DNA of 64,000 nt, taken from contig CM032233.1 in NCBI GenBank assembly GCA_019009955.1, positions 19,522,501 to 19,586,500 on the forward strand, read 5' to 3'. Positions 24,378-35,143 of this stretch are shown piece by piece. The notes beneath the pieces are model-generated. The model was given only the letters and a program-made list of their open reading frames with translations. It had not been told where the DNA came from and did no database searches. A program made the translations under genes and the position numbers. Each line of letters starts with the position of its first letter. Position 1 is the first letter of the stretch. This stretch comes from Riptortus pedestris (lineage: Eukaryota; Arthropoda; Insecta; Hemiptera; Alydidae).

Positions 24378-24829
24378 AAGTATTAAGACCAACGCATTAA
24401 CTCACTGATTAATCTAAGCTGCCTCTAACACTCAAAAGAATCATTCAAATTTAAATTAAAACTCATATAGATTCTCATTTTGACTTTTGAATGGCTGTTG
24501 CCAGTTTACAACTTGAGGTATGTCGATTGCTTTATTCGCAATCAGCAGTTGTATAGAGTAGGAGGGGCAAGTAGGAAGGCTAGTGCTGCAAAAACGATGG
24601 GAGTTCTTTTCTTTTCTAAGAAGCTTTGTCCGTTCCCGGAGTACGCCTTTCTTCTGTTATACTAGGTCCGGGAATTGACCGAAACCGTAATAGACCTTCA
24701 AGTGCTTAGCTCACAGATGCGCAGTTCTGTTATGTTTCTTCAGAACCTATTTATACTTCTAGGAATATGTTCTGTAAGACCAATAGATAGTACTGCTCTA
24801 ATATGAATTGATGTCGACTTATTAAAGAA
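24378..24829. other. Unassigned sequence with SINE-head trace
   Basis: 24380-24420 resembles a degraded SINE head in reverse (AAGACCAACGCATTAACTCA). The rest has a 61-codon + frame without recognisable motif. Confidence 0.4.
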
Positions 24830-25621
24830 GTCGGTTGCGCAGGGGTTGCGTAAACTAAGCAGATTTCCCAGTGTGAAGTTTAGTAATCGATAAATCTACA
24901 TACTGCTAACACAACACCACCGTGAATAGATACTAACGGAACTAAGAAATGTTTCAGTCAATTTCAATAACCTGCCGATAGGAAGTGTTTGAAATGTAAT
25001 CAAACAGTTCTGCCAGCCTCACAGTAAAAGAAATTACTGAAATATATCAGAATATAACATATTAATTTTATTGAGAACTATTTACTATATCTAGTACTGT
25101 AATTAATAATGAGTTAGAATAATTGTTATCTCAATCAATCAAATTTTAGTAATCCACGACCTTAAGACGGGGGCGAGGGGGCGCCACAAGGACATATTTG
25201 CATGTAACTCGTATAATAAAGGTCGCTTGAATAACATATTTGGTATTTAAACTTCGAATAATGTGGTTTATGATATAATAGAGCATTGTTTATGTAACAT
25301 GAGTAGAAGTCGGGGTTTGCTGAACGCTTAAAACTGAAAAATGAGAATACCTCGGTTAATATTCAAGATAAAAAATAAATGCATATAACAATAATTATAG
25401 TACATTTAATTTGCAATACGATTGATTTTATACAATATTTCGATCCGACGTATAGTAACGGAGATATTCTGAATTTTCGAAAATCTTCCCCTCTAAACCC
25501 CCCCCCTCCCTCTAGTCCGATTTCAGCCGTTAACAAACTTGATCTTTCTTTTTACATATAACGACTAAATATCGAGTTTCGTAACGATTAAACAATAATT
25601 GGGACCGCTAGAGCGGTAACA

Positions 25622-25680
<59 letters not shown>

Positions 25681-25806
25681 TTTTGAACGGACCCCATTTT
25701 CGTCATCTCCTGGGTAGGATCGATGGACATTTGAAGAAAAATGTCGAAAATCGCGTCATGAATACAACCTCAATAGCTGATTTCCCTTAAGGGAAATCTG
25801 CTAAAA
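24830..25806 (-). repeat. HLE long form, both ends present
   Basis: Starts GTCGGTTGCGCAGGGGTTGC and ends in GGGAAATCTGCTAAAAG (25790-25806). Includes the third-module variant (CACCACCGTGAATAGATAC; GGAAGTGTTTGAAATGTAA; a GGGGGCGAGGGGG patch near 25175), then the C-run at 25498-25508, and (AT)n 25624-25677. About 980 bp. Confidence 0.8.
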
Positions 25807-26008
25807 GGTCGGTCGCGCAGGGGCTGCTTAAACTAAGCCGATTTCCCACGTGATCGTATGACATGCTTGTCATCTCATCTCACCATTTATTCCCTATTTT
25901 TCCCGAATTACGAATCATATGTAAGCAGAGTTCGAAGTGAACTCAGTTAGTTATAGTAAAACTTTGATCACTGTTAGTGAGGGTCAACTGAGGCTAAAAA
26001 CACAAAAC
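25807..26008 (-). repeat. HLE 3' terminal fragment, tandem to the previous copy
   Basis: Begins GGTCGGTCGCGCAGGGGCTG immediately after the terminal CTGCTAAAA of the preceding copy, continues CTAAGCCGATTTCCCACGTG and a variant GATCGTATGACATGCTTG segment shared with the copies at 10899 and 33304, and is cut off at the start of the next copy. Confidence 0.7.
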
Positions 26009-26948
26009 GTCCACCACCAGGGTCTGCGTAAACTAAGCAGATTTCTCCTATGAAGTTTTACAATAGAGAAATCTGCCTACTAATAACAGTAGGGGTAACG
26101 AATCTCTAAAACAATTCACGAGGGACGAACAGTTACGGAAACGGAAGTTCGGCCGTCTGAAATGTAAATAAACAGGTCTGCCAACGTGTCACCCGAAAGA
26201 AAAACAGTTACTGAAATATATCTGAATATAACATATTGCTTTCATTGAAAACTGTTTACTATATCTAGTGCTGTAATTAATAATGAATCAGGATAATTCT
26301 TATCTATATCATTCAAATGTTAGTAGTCCAAGAATTTAAGACGGGGGGGGGTCACCAGAACATATTTGCATATATCTCGTATAATAAAGGTCTCTTTAAA
26401 ACAATATTTGGTATTTAAGCTTCGAATAACGTGGTTTCTTATGTAACAGAGTATTGTTTATGTAACATAAGTTGAAGTGGGGGTTTCCTGTTGGTTGAAA
26501 ACTGAGAAATGCAAATATCTCGGTTAGTATTCAAGATAGAGAATTGTAACATTTAGAGTAAATTTAATTTGCAATAAGGTTCAATCTATACACTTTTTCG
26601 ATCCAACGTATAGTAACGGAGATATTTTGAATATTAAATATTCTCCCCCTCTAAACCCCCCTCACCCTTGTCCGATTTCAGCCGTTAACGAGCTTGATCT
26701 TTATTTTTACATAAAACGATTAAATATCGAGTTTGGTAACGATCAAACAATAATTGCTACCGCTAGAGCTGTAAGTGACACACACACACACGCACACACA
26801 CACACACACACAACTGTGAACGGACCTCACTTTTGTCATCTCCTAGGTAGGATCTGACTAGATCGATGGACATTTCAAGAAAAATTTCGAAACCACGTCA
26901 TGAGTACAATTTTAATAGCTGATTTTCCTTAAGGTAAATCTGCTAAAA
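26009..26948 (-). repeat. HLE long form with (CA)n in place of (AT)n
   Basis: Starts CGTCCACCACCAGGGTCTGC, contains ACGGAAACGG, third-module and C-run blocks, and ends AAGGTAAATCTGCTAAAAC. The central microsatellite is (CA)n/(AC)n at 26778-26813 rather than (AT)n. Confidence 0.75.
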
Positions 26949-27395
26949 CGAGGACCCAAAACGGAAAAATCTTAATTGATGAAGTCATCACATACGGTCA
27001 TTTCCGATCTCACATAGAGTATTTGGTATTTTAGAAATTAAGTGTTTCACTATGTAACAGATTATTGTTAATATGACATGAGTAGGATTGGGAGTTTACT
27101 GAATGCTGAAAACTGTAAATTGCAAATTTCTCGATTAGTGTTCATGATTCATGTGCTGTGGCCCTCTTATTCCCCTGTTCATTTCCGTGAAAATCAGGTT
27201 TACCTGTTCACGCGATCAATTATCAGGCCTGCAGATACAACAACACCAATATTCACGATAGAGAAAACACAACATTTAAAGAGAATTGAATTTGTAATAA
27301 TATTAATTCTAGAGAATTTTTCATTTTTGCCATCTCTGAGGTAGGAACATTTGAAGAAATTATTAAAAATTCGTGTCATGAGTACAATCTTAGGT
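26949..27395 (-). repeat. HLE internal part with ~110-bp foreign insertion
   Basis: Body begins AATCTTAATTGATGAAGTCA (26970-26989) and ends near GTGTCATGAGTACAATC (27373-27389). About 27145-27255 (ATTCATGTGCTGTGGCCC through GCAGATACAACAACACC) has no counterpart in other copies and lies between GATTAGTGTTCATG and ATATTCACGATAGAG, which are adjacent elsewhere. Confidence 0.6.
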
Positions 27396-27474
27396 TACGC
27401 ACCTGAGTGCTAAAACTCTGTTTCCTCAGACTATCTTAATTACTGAGAACATGAATCAGGTCCCTGAAAAAAAA

Positions 27475-27953
27475 GTCCGTCACGCAGGGGCTGCGTAAAC
27501 TAAGCAGATTGCCCACGTGAAGTTATACAGTAGAGAAATCTCCATAAGAGAGCCGAGCAGTTACGGAAACGGCCGAACTAGCTTTTGGAGGGAAACTCAC
27601 TCGTGCGTTATCCGCCCACATTTTATAAAATTACAAATATCTCGGTTAATATTCAAGATAGAGAATAAATGTATAGAACAACATTTATAGTAAATTTAAT
27701 TTCCAATAAGATTGGTTCTATATACTTTTTAGATCCGACGTATGGTAACGGAGATATTTCGAATTTTCGAAAATCCCCCCTGTACCCGTAAACCCTCCCC
27801 TCCCGCTAGTCCGATTTCAGCCATTAACGAACTTGATCTGTCTTTTTGCATAAAACGTTTAAATATCGAGTTTGGTAACAATCACACAAAAATTGCGACC
27901 GCTAGAGCGTTACCAGACAATTCCCCATTTCCCTTATGGGAAATCTGCTAAAA
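27475..27953 (-). repeat. HLE, compact, microsatellite and head block deleted
   Basis: Starts GTCCGTCACGCAGGGGCTGC; the body is well conserved (TCACTCGTGCGTTATCCGCC). After GTTACCAGACAATTCCCC it jumps to the terminal palindrome CATTTCCCTTATGGGAAATC, so the (AT)n and the ~120-bp head block are lost while both termini remain. 479 bp. Confidence 0.8.
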
Positions 27954-28650
27954 TAATTTCTTGCTTATATATTATCGAAACCTTTTAATATCCTTGAAAA
28001 TGCGAATAATTAAAATTTTAATATTTTTAGGAGTAAATAATTTAAATAAAATATTGCTGAAAACGTTACACAGCTTATGTTAAGGGAGCAAGGGAATGTA
28101 ACAAATGGTTGGCAGGAATACTCAATTATTATTGCGGGTTATTAATATACCTCCTGCAATATATTAATCTTATTACACTTATTATACACATAAGTAAGGC
28201 TTAAGGCATACAAATGAATGTTCATAATGATGGGTTAAGATTAATATGAAGAAATAACTTAAAATTGTTATCATTGTTCTTGGGTCTTTTGGAATGAGTG
28301 GATTGGATTGTTAAATGCCACATATAATGATGAATATTAGCCATGATTATGATTTGTATATCTCAAGATGCTTTGAATGGCTCAGCCAAGTTGAAAGAAA
28401 ATGTTCTTATTCTCGAGATGAAAGTGCGGCCGTATTTTTGAAATGCTAGTATCTTGTCCCTTTATCTTATTTGTATTTGTACTCACTCAATACGAGGCCG
28501 ATTCACTCCAAATTTTAATCTCAGTTTTTTTTATCTTAAAGTATTTAACTCTAACTAATAAACATCAACAGATTACATGACAGGTGTATGCATGACTTCA
28601 CAGATCACGTCATTTGATTGTAGTTGGAGACCATTTAATGACAAAAAAAG
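27954..28650. other. Unassigned AT-rich sequence
   Basis: About 0.7 kb, no frame or repeat recognised. Confidence 0.45.
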
Positions 28651-29195
28651 GTCCGTCACGCAGGGGCTGCGTAAACTAAGCAGATTTCCCACGTAAAGTT
28701 ATACAATACAATCGCCATACGAGTACCGAACAGTTACGGAAACGGCCGAACTAGCTTTCGGCGGAAACGAATAGAAGCGACCATGGCCCGTCCGTTACAC
28801 TTAATAAAAATGCAAATATCTCGGTTAATATTCAAGATAGAGAATAAAAGTATATACCAATATTTATAGTACATTTAATCTTCAATAAGATTGGTTCTAT
28901 ACAATTTTTCGATCCAATGTACAGTAACGGAGATATTTCGAATTTTCGAAATTCCCTCCCCTAAACCTTCCACTGTTCCGATTTCAGCCGTTAACGAACT
29001 TGATATTTTCTTTACATAAAATAATTAAATACCGAGTTTGGAGACGATTAAATAAAAATTGCGACCGCTAGAGTGTTAACAGACACACACACATATATAT
29101 ATATAGTTTTGAACGGACCTCATTTTCGTCATGTCCTGGGTAGGATCGATGGACATTTGAAGAAATTTTTCGAAAATGCGTCATGTGTAAGACTA
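28651..29195 (-). repeat. HLE, head end truncated
   Basis: GTCCGTCACGCAGGGGCTGC at 28651, CTAAGCAGATTTCCCACG, ACGGAAACGGCCGAACTAGC, short (CA)n(AT)n at 29083-29105, GACCTCATTTTCGTCATGTC, and stops after GCGTCATGTGTAAG, losing the terminal palindrome. Confidence 0.75.
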
Positions 29196-30089
29196 AAGGA
29201 AATTGCTAACATAGAGTTTACTGGAAATTGCCTGCTAATGAACTCAGACCAGCCAAGCAGTAGATTATGCCCTCACGTGCTTTAGTTCAAATGCATTGCT
29301 ACCCAGTAAACTATAGGCTGCTGAGATTCAACATTAACACTTTCTATTCGATCCAGTAATTCTTCTGAGATATTGCACTTGTGCGGAATTGCGTCCTGGA
29401 AGCCAAAATGTCTTTGACTGTATGAATTAATTTGTATCCTCATTTTGTTGTTGAAATCATGTTTATAATTAAAACCATGTTTTTAGTATTAAAAACTAAG
29501 AAAAATAAAGAGGTGAATAGTTTAATGTAGTACTCGGCCACAGGAAAAAAATTAAATCATCAGCTATACCGTCATTTCGGTGAAATGTATTTCAATTTTT
29601 GAGGTATAAAGTATCTTAAATTTAAATGTAAATTTTATATAGGTATACATTTAACTTAGGTCAAAATTTCTAACATAAAATTTGACTCAACTTTATGAAC
29701 GAGTCACTATCATCGCTTAAATTATAAGTTCGGACCAGAGATAATGGTCACGTTTTTTATGCAATTGAATAAGGTTTAAAAATATGCGTAAACTTAGCAA
29801 CTTACTTGGGCTAAATTTGTAAATTTGAATGTTAAACCCATAGGATTTATTAAAGGGAATACATTTCAACGACGGGAACATTATTGATCTATATTTTGTC
29901 ATCCTTGTAACTGAGCAGCACATACAATTCCTTACCTGTCGAATATTACTCAATCAAAACAGCAATATAGGAGCAGAAATGACAGGATAAGCAGAAATTC
30001 ACGTATCACAAAGCATGTGTTCAGCTTACAACAGAATGACACAATATCAGATTTTTTACTAAATGTGCCGATTTTAGCAGTGTAGAAGT
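29196..30089. other. Unassigned AT-rich sequence
   Basis: About 0.9 kb; a 78-codon minus frame at 29717-29953 has no recognisable feature. Nothing else seen. Confidence 0.4.
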
Positions 30090-30640
30090 ACATATTTGCA
30101 TTTATCTCGTACAATAAAGGTCTCTTGAAAACAATATTTGGTATTTAAGCTTCAAATAAAGTGGTTTATTATATAACAGGTTATTGTTTATGTGGCATAA
30201 GTAGAAGTGGTGGTTTGCTGAGGGCTGAAAACTGAAAAATGAATGAATCTCGGTTAATAGTCAATATAGAGAATAAATGTATATAAAACATTTGTAGAAC
30301 ATTACATTTGTAATAAGATTGATTCTACACACAATTTTGATCCGACGCATAATAATGGATATATTTTGAATTTTTGAAATCCCCCTCTAAACCCCCAACC
30401 CCTCCCACTGGTCCGATTTCAGCCTTTAACGAACTTGATATTTCTTTTTTTTCATATAGTAAACCCCCACTCCTAATCGTGCTATGTTAACACTAAGCTT
30501 TATGTTATGAATCACTTTATTTGAGGCCTAAATGCTAAATATTGTTCTTATTGAACTTTTAAGTGTTGAGATAGATGCACAAAAGTGACGCACGTAGGCA
30601 ATCTGCTTAGGTAACGGAGCCACTGCGTGAAGTATTTAAG
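30090..30640. repeat. HLE minus body joined to a + 3' half (tail-to-tail chimera)
   Basis: 30090-30450 is a minus-strand body (CATATTTGCATTTATCTCG ... GTCCGATTTCAGCCTTTAAC). From about 30458 the same module returns in the + orientation (AAACCCCCACTCCTAATCG, CCTAAATGCTAAATATTG) and runs to a degraded 3' terminus (AGGCAATCTGCTTAGGTAAC, 30597-30616). The two ~110-bp arms form an imperfect inverted repeat. Confidence 0.6.
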
Positions 30641-31049
30641 TTTATTCTACATTTAGTGTCACATAATTACAAAGATCTTATTTGTTAAAGAAAGGTTATT
30701 TTGATTGAGTCGTACTACCAAAAAACAAATTTAACTGAACTCATTAAAAACATTTAATGAGTTTAAGTTTCGGGCCATAAAGAATTAGTGTTTTTTTACC
30801 AAGGATCGTTGGACGTCCAAGAAATACTGAACCTAAGTGGATGCAAGCAATCTCGACCTCACTAATTAGAAGTTTACTACGCTTTAATGGGCCGATACAG
30901 TCTTTATTAGTGTCTAACAACTCAGCTTATAAGCTATTTCCCTCAGGATGCTTAAAAAAAGCCAGAACCCAAAAAATCCACTTATTAAATCAAGTAATTT
31001 TATTCTCTTTTACATAATTATATCATCCTATCAATTTTCTTACAATGTT

Positions 31050-31466
31050 ATTAGCATATTTCCCATAGGGTTTGTACTCGAATCGAGATATCCAATACAT
31101 CTTCAAATGTACATTGATAACATCTTGTAGATGTCGAAAATTTAGGTACATTTAAATGTGTGCATGTGTGTCCGAGTTAGTCACAAGTCTACGAAACAGC
31201 AATTATAAGACCTTACATTTACAATAGTTATTAGATATAGTTTTTCGATCTGACGCGTGATAATGGAGGAATTTGTTATTTTCCCTTGTTATTTGTTATT
31301 ATTATCCCTGCTCCTCCACCCCCCCCCATTTTCTCCCCTTAAGCCTGATTTAGTCCGGAAACCAAAACCAATATTTAGTTCTACTTGCCTTGATAAACAA
31401 GATTTGACATATGTTGAAATTAATGTATGATGTATAGGGATATGAATATTTAGGAAAATCTGCTAA
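31050..31466. repeat. Degraded HLE flanked by two heads
   Basis: A + oriented head trace (TTAGCATATTTCCCATAGGG, 31051-31070; ATCTTCAAATGTACATTGAT) is followed by a minus-strand body trace (CGATCTGACGCGTGATAATGG, split by mutation) with C-run 31317-31327 and a minus head end AGGAAAATCTGCTAATATT (31452-31470). A second head-to-head case, older than the one at 23760. Confidence 0.5.
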
Positions 31467-31496
31467 TATTACTATAAGTAGTTAATCATCTATATT

Positions 31497-31498
<2 letters not shown>

Positions 31499-31552
<54 letters not shown>

Positions 31553-32250
31553 AAATTGTAACCTCTGTCTGTACATTGATTTGTTTTTCAAAATTTCACG
31601 ATACTTTTTCGTTTCACATGTCATAGACACCATAATTGTAATTTGTTTCTTTCGTGTATGTTTGTTTGTTTGTTACCTTTTTACACATAAACGGCTGAAC
31701 CGAATTTTATGAAACTTGGTATGGTTATTACTACTAACCCTCCTTAGACTTTAGGCTAAATTAATATTCTGTGAGAGGAACAGGAGGGGGGGGGGTTATA
31801 AGGGAAGCCTGAAATTAAAAATGGCGATATTTGGTTTCCTATTGGTTTTTCGGCAAATATGAACATAACAAAAGTTGTTTATTTGAAGTAACTTTTGTTA
31901 TATTGACTTTTGTCTTATCACAAAGTATAAACGAGATATACACTAAAACTTTAGCGGGAGCCAACAATTTTATTGGGCGCTAACGGAGGAACCGAACTTA
32001 ATAAAACTCTGTATGTCAATTAGCATTAATTCTTTCATGATTATAAGCTATATTAAAATTTTTAGGTTAAAACGGGAGTGAGGGTTATAACGGAGGCCTG
32101 AAATAAAAAATCGCGATATTTCGTTTTCTATTTGTTTTTCGACAAACGTGCACATAACAAAAGTAGTTTACTTTGTTATTTAGAGTAACTTTTGTTTTAT
32201 ACATTTTTTCGGGAACAATGTATGAAGCAAGTAATTTGCGTGGAAATATT
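31499..32250 (+). repeat. Second interspersed repeat family with ~290-bp internal duplication
   Basis: (AT)n at 31499-31545 is followed by AAAATTGTAACCTCTGTCTG and TTTCACGATACTTTTTCGTT, also present after the Tigger element (55551-55610), so this is another dispersed repeat. It contains ACGGCTGAACCGAATTTTAT (31692-31711), a phrase common in insect repeats. Two ~90-bp related segments occur at about 31786-31874 and 32078-32163 (GGGTTATAAGGGAAGCCTGA versus GGGTTATAACGGAGGCCTGA). Confidence 0.55.
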
Positions 32251-32781
32251 GATATGCTCATCAATTCTTTCCAATATGAACTACCAGGTACCGCACCTGG
32301 AAAAATTAATTCAAATCTATGTTAATATTTTGACCTTAATAATTCAAAACTATGCATAATGCACAGGAGACGGGAAATATGACAATATGGAGGACAGTGA
32401 AGTCTTGCATAAAAAATTAATTTTATTATTAAAAAATCTACAGCAACGACGGGTATAAACCCTAAACACTGGGACGGGTAAATGTCAAAATATTGTGGAA
32501 AGCCTTGCCAAAAAAATACCATCAGTATTCAGCCTGAATGAATTCCATTGGGAAGCCGGGTATTTGAGCTAGTTCATTCATAAAAGCTAATATTTTTCTC
32601 ATGGTGGGAATCAATCAAATACAAAGGCCGGCGTGGCTAATGAGGTTTGGCCTTTGCTGAGCCCATTCCTTCACTAAGGTGATGAAACAATTGACACGGA
32701 TGTTCACAGCTTACACACAAACGAGTGCCGAATGCTTCCGATGTTCTACGAATGCGACCGAAGCTGAACTCAAGTACAGAC

Positions 32782-32921
32782 ACTCAACGAAGTCCAAAGC
32801 CAAGTGAAGGTCCAATTAATACACCCCCAACCCAAGTTCCCACCTAATTGAAGTATTGCTTGGAGAAGGTTGGGGGGGGGGGTGTTAATTGGACCTTCAC
32901 TTAACTTGGTCTTGGTTGAGT
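32782..32921. repeat. Snap-back (long inverted repeat) element
   Basis: Left arm 32782-32834 and right arm 32868-32921 are imperfect reverse complements; the cores are AAGTGAAGGTCCAATTAATA and, in reverse, TTAATTGGACCTTCACTTAA. The loop is about 33 bases. Arms of ~53 bases end in ACTCAAC/GTTGAGT. No clear target duplication. Could be a small MITE or a hairpin-RNA source. Confidence 0.65.
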
Positions 32922-33000
32922 TTCGATGGTTAAATTGAGGTTTTTGATACCCCAGGTAAAGCAATATGGCTAACTTGGTTAAAAATATTACACTAGACAC

Positions 33001-33197
33001 CAGGGATGAGCAACCTTTTTAATCAACGGGCCAATTTAAATTTTAAAAGTTTTTGGCGGGCCGCACAGAAAAACATATTTACATATGTATATATATTTTA
33101 TAACAATATATGCAATGGAGAAAGTCGATAAAATAAATTAAATTTTAGAAATGCTTGGCGAGCCGAATAAACATGTTTAAAGGGCCGCTCACCTCTG
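33001..33197. mobile_element. Non-autonomous hAT element with 8-bp target duplication
   Basis: Starts CAGGGATGAGCAACC (33001) and its other end, reversed, reads CAGAGGTGAGCGGCC (33197 inward), the CAGnnnTGnGC terminal inverted repeat of hAT elements. CACTAGAC occurs at 32991-32998 and at 33198-33205; this 8-bp duplication is the hAT hallmark, though two extra bases (AC) sit between the left copy and the end. Interior has GGCGGGCCGCA-type 'unshaded' sequence common in hAT MITEs. 197 bp, no coding capacity. Confidence 0.75.
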
Positions 33198-33303
33198 CAC
33201 TAGACCATAAATAGTTAAACATTAGGCTATCTATAACATACTCCATTTAAAGAGAGCCCATAAACAGAACCAAATAGGACATGGCTGTGAATGAAGAAAA
33301 ACA

Positions 33304-34268
33304 ATCCGTCATGCAGGGGCTACGTAAACTAAGCAGAATTCCCACGTGCTGGTATAGCATACTTGTGACCTCATCTCACCACATATTCTCTATTTCGATG
33401 TAAAAAACCGGTGAGTAGAAGGGGCTCAAGGGGTGGGGGGGGGTCACTGAGTGATGAAAACAAGGAGTTACGAACAAATGGATTAGTATTTGGGTTACGA
33501 AAAAATGTATAGAAAACAATTGTAGACCACAAATAGTTTAACAAGATTAGTTCTTTAACGTTTTAGGATCCGACTCATAACAACGGATATATTTTGGATT
33601 CTAAACACCCTCACCTCTAAACTCAGACAGAAAAGGTTAAATATAGATTATGGTATAGATCAAAAAAACATTTTCGAGTTAGAACGTAAAATCTTTATTG
33701 AGGACGTCATCACACAACGAATTCGCAAGTATTCCGCCAAAGGTCTCTTGAAAACAAAATTTGGTATATAACCTTAGAATAAAGTGGTTTAAGATATAAC
33801 ACCTCATTGTTAATATGACATATGTAGGAGCGGGTTCACTTAAGCCTGAAAACTAAAAAATGCAAATATCCCGGTTAATATTTATGATAGGGAAAATATG
33901 TATATTACAAGATTTATACTTAGTTTAATTTGCAATAAGATTGATGCGTACAATTTTCCTATCCGAGTTATAATAACGGAGATATTACAAAATTCCTATC
34001 CTCTAAACCGTCCCTCCCAATGTTCCGATGTCTGCCATTAACGAATTTGATCTTGAAACATAAAAGGATTAAATATCGAGTTTGGTAACGTTCAAACAAA
34101 AATTGCGACCGCTACAGCATTAACAGACAAATATATATATAATTTTGAACGAACCTCATTTTTGTCATTTTCTGGCTCGGTTCAATGGATATTTGAGAAA
34201 TTTTTCGAAAATCGAGTCAACATGAGGTCGTTCTTCATAGCTGATTTCCCTTAAATGGAAATCTGCCA
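33304..34268 (-). repeat. HLE long form, both ends present
   Basis: Starts AATCCGTCATGCAGGGGCTA, contains two modules (GGGGTGGGGGGGGGTCACTG at 33432-33451; TGCAAATATCCCGGTTAATA), a very short (AT)n at 34131-34141 and the palindromic end TTTCCCTTAAATGGAAATCTGCC (34247-34268). About 965 bp. Confidence 0.8.
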
Positions 34269-34304
34269 TAAGTATAGAAGCTTCTAGTAAAGGATAGTAA
34301 AATG

Positions 34305-34690
34305 TTTGTCACGCAGGGGCTGAGGAAACTAAAAACATTTCCTACATTCCGGAATGACACAGTAGTGATCTCATCTCACCATATATTCCCAATTTCTAAA
34401 TAAAACTCTGAAGAATAGTAGTGGGAGTATACTGAAGCCTGAAAACAAATAAAAGAATAACTCGCTTATTATTTGAGTTACAAAAAAATGTATAGAACAA
34501 AGATTTTAGTGCATCAATAGTATATTTCATGATTGGCTCTATAACAATTTTTGAACAGGAATTGTAGTATATCAAAAGTTTATCAAGATTGGCTCTACAA
34601 CATTTTTCAAGCCAAGGCATAATAACGGATATATTTTGAACTTTAGATTCCCCACACCACTCTACCACCCTCACCCGCCCAAATGACCGG
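34305..34690 (-). repeat. HLE 3' terminal fragment, long form
   Basis: TTTGTCACGCAGGGGCTGAG at 34305, followed by TGACACAGTAGTGATCTCATC and a module ending at CACCCGCCCAAATGACCGG (34672-34690), where it breaks off. Contains a duplicated segment (GATTGGCTCTATAACA at 34532-34547 and GATTGGCTCTACAACA at 34585-34600). Confidence 0.7.
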
Positions 34691-34920
34691 AATTTGGATT
34701 AGTTGTTTAGAAGAAAACGTGTTTTTTTTTTTAACAGATATAGGTAGAAAAAACAGAATTAGCCATCAATGCGGCTTCCCATTCCCTAATATTTGTATGT
34801 AATGTTTTATGTGGAATAAAATCTTTCTATTAGTTAGAAAAATATATATTAACATTTACACTCTAAGCCGTCTACGAAATCACTGTAAGTTTAAAATTAC
34901 AATATTTGTTTTCATTTTCT

Positions 34921-35143
34921 TGGGGCTCAGGTTAGCCATGTGAGTTAAAGCGTTGGCACCTCACATCGTCGCGAGTTCGATTCTCGCATGGGCAATAGGA
35001 ATTTATTTAGTGACGGAATTCATTAAATAAGGTCCTTAGTTCCACCCTGGCTAGAAAAGGATAGTAACCTGAAGATAACCCATCCCAATCAGCGATAGTT
35101 GCAAAATGTGGACGTTAATAAATAATTTAATTAAAAATTTCAT
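34921..35143 (+). repeat. SINE, near full length
   Basis: GGGGCTCAGGTTAGCCATGT (34922-34941), box B-like GAGTTCGATTC (34975-34985), TTATTTAGTGACGGAATTCA, CTAGAAAAGGATAGTAACC, AAATGTGGACG and a TAAATAATTTAATTAAAAA tail. The head has a ~13-base deletion between box A and box B compared with 519-758. Confidence 0.8.
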
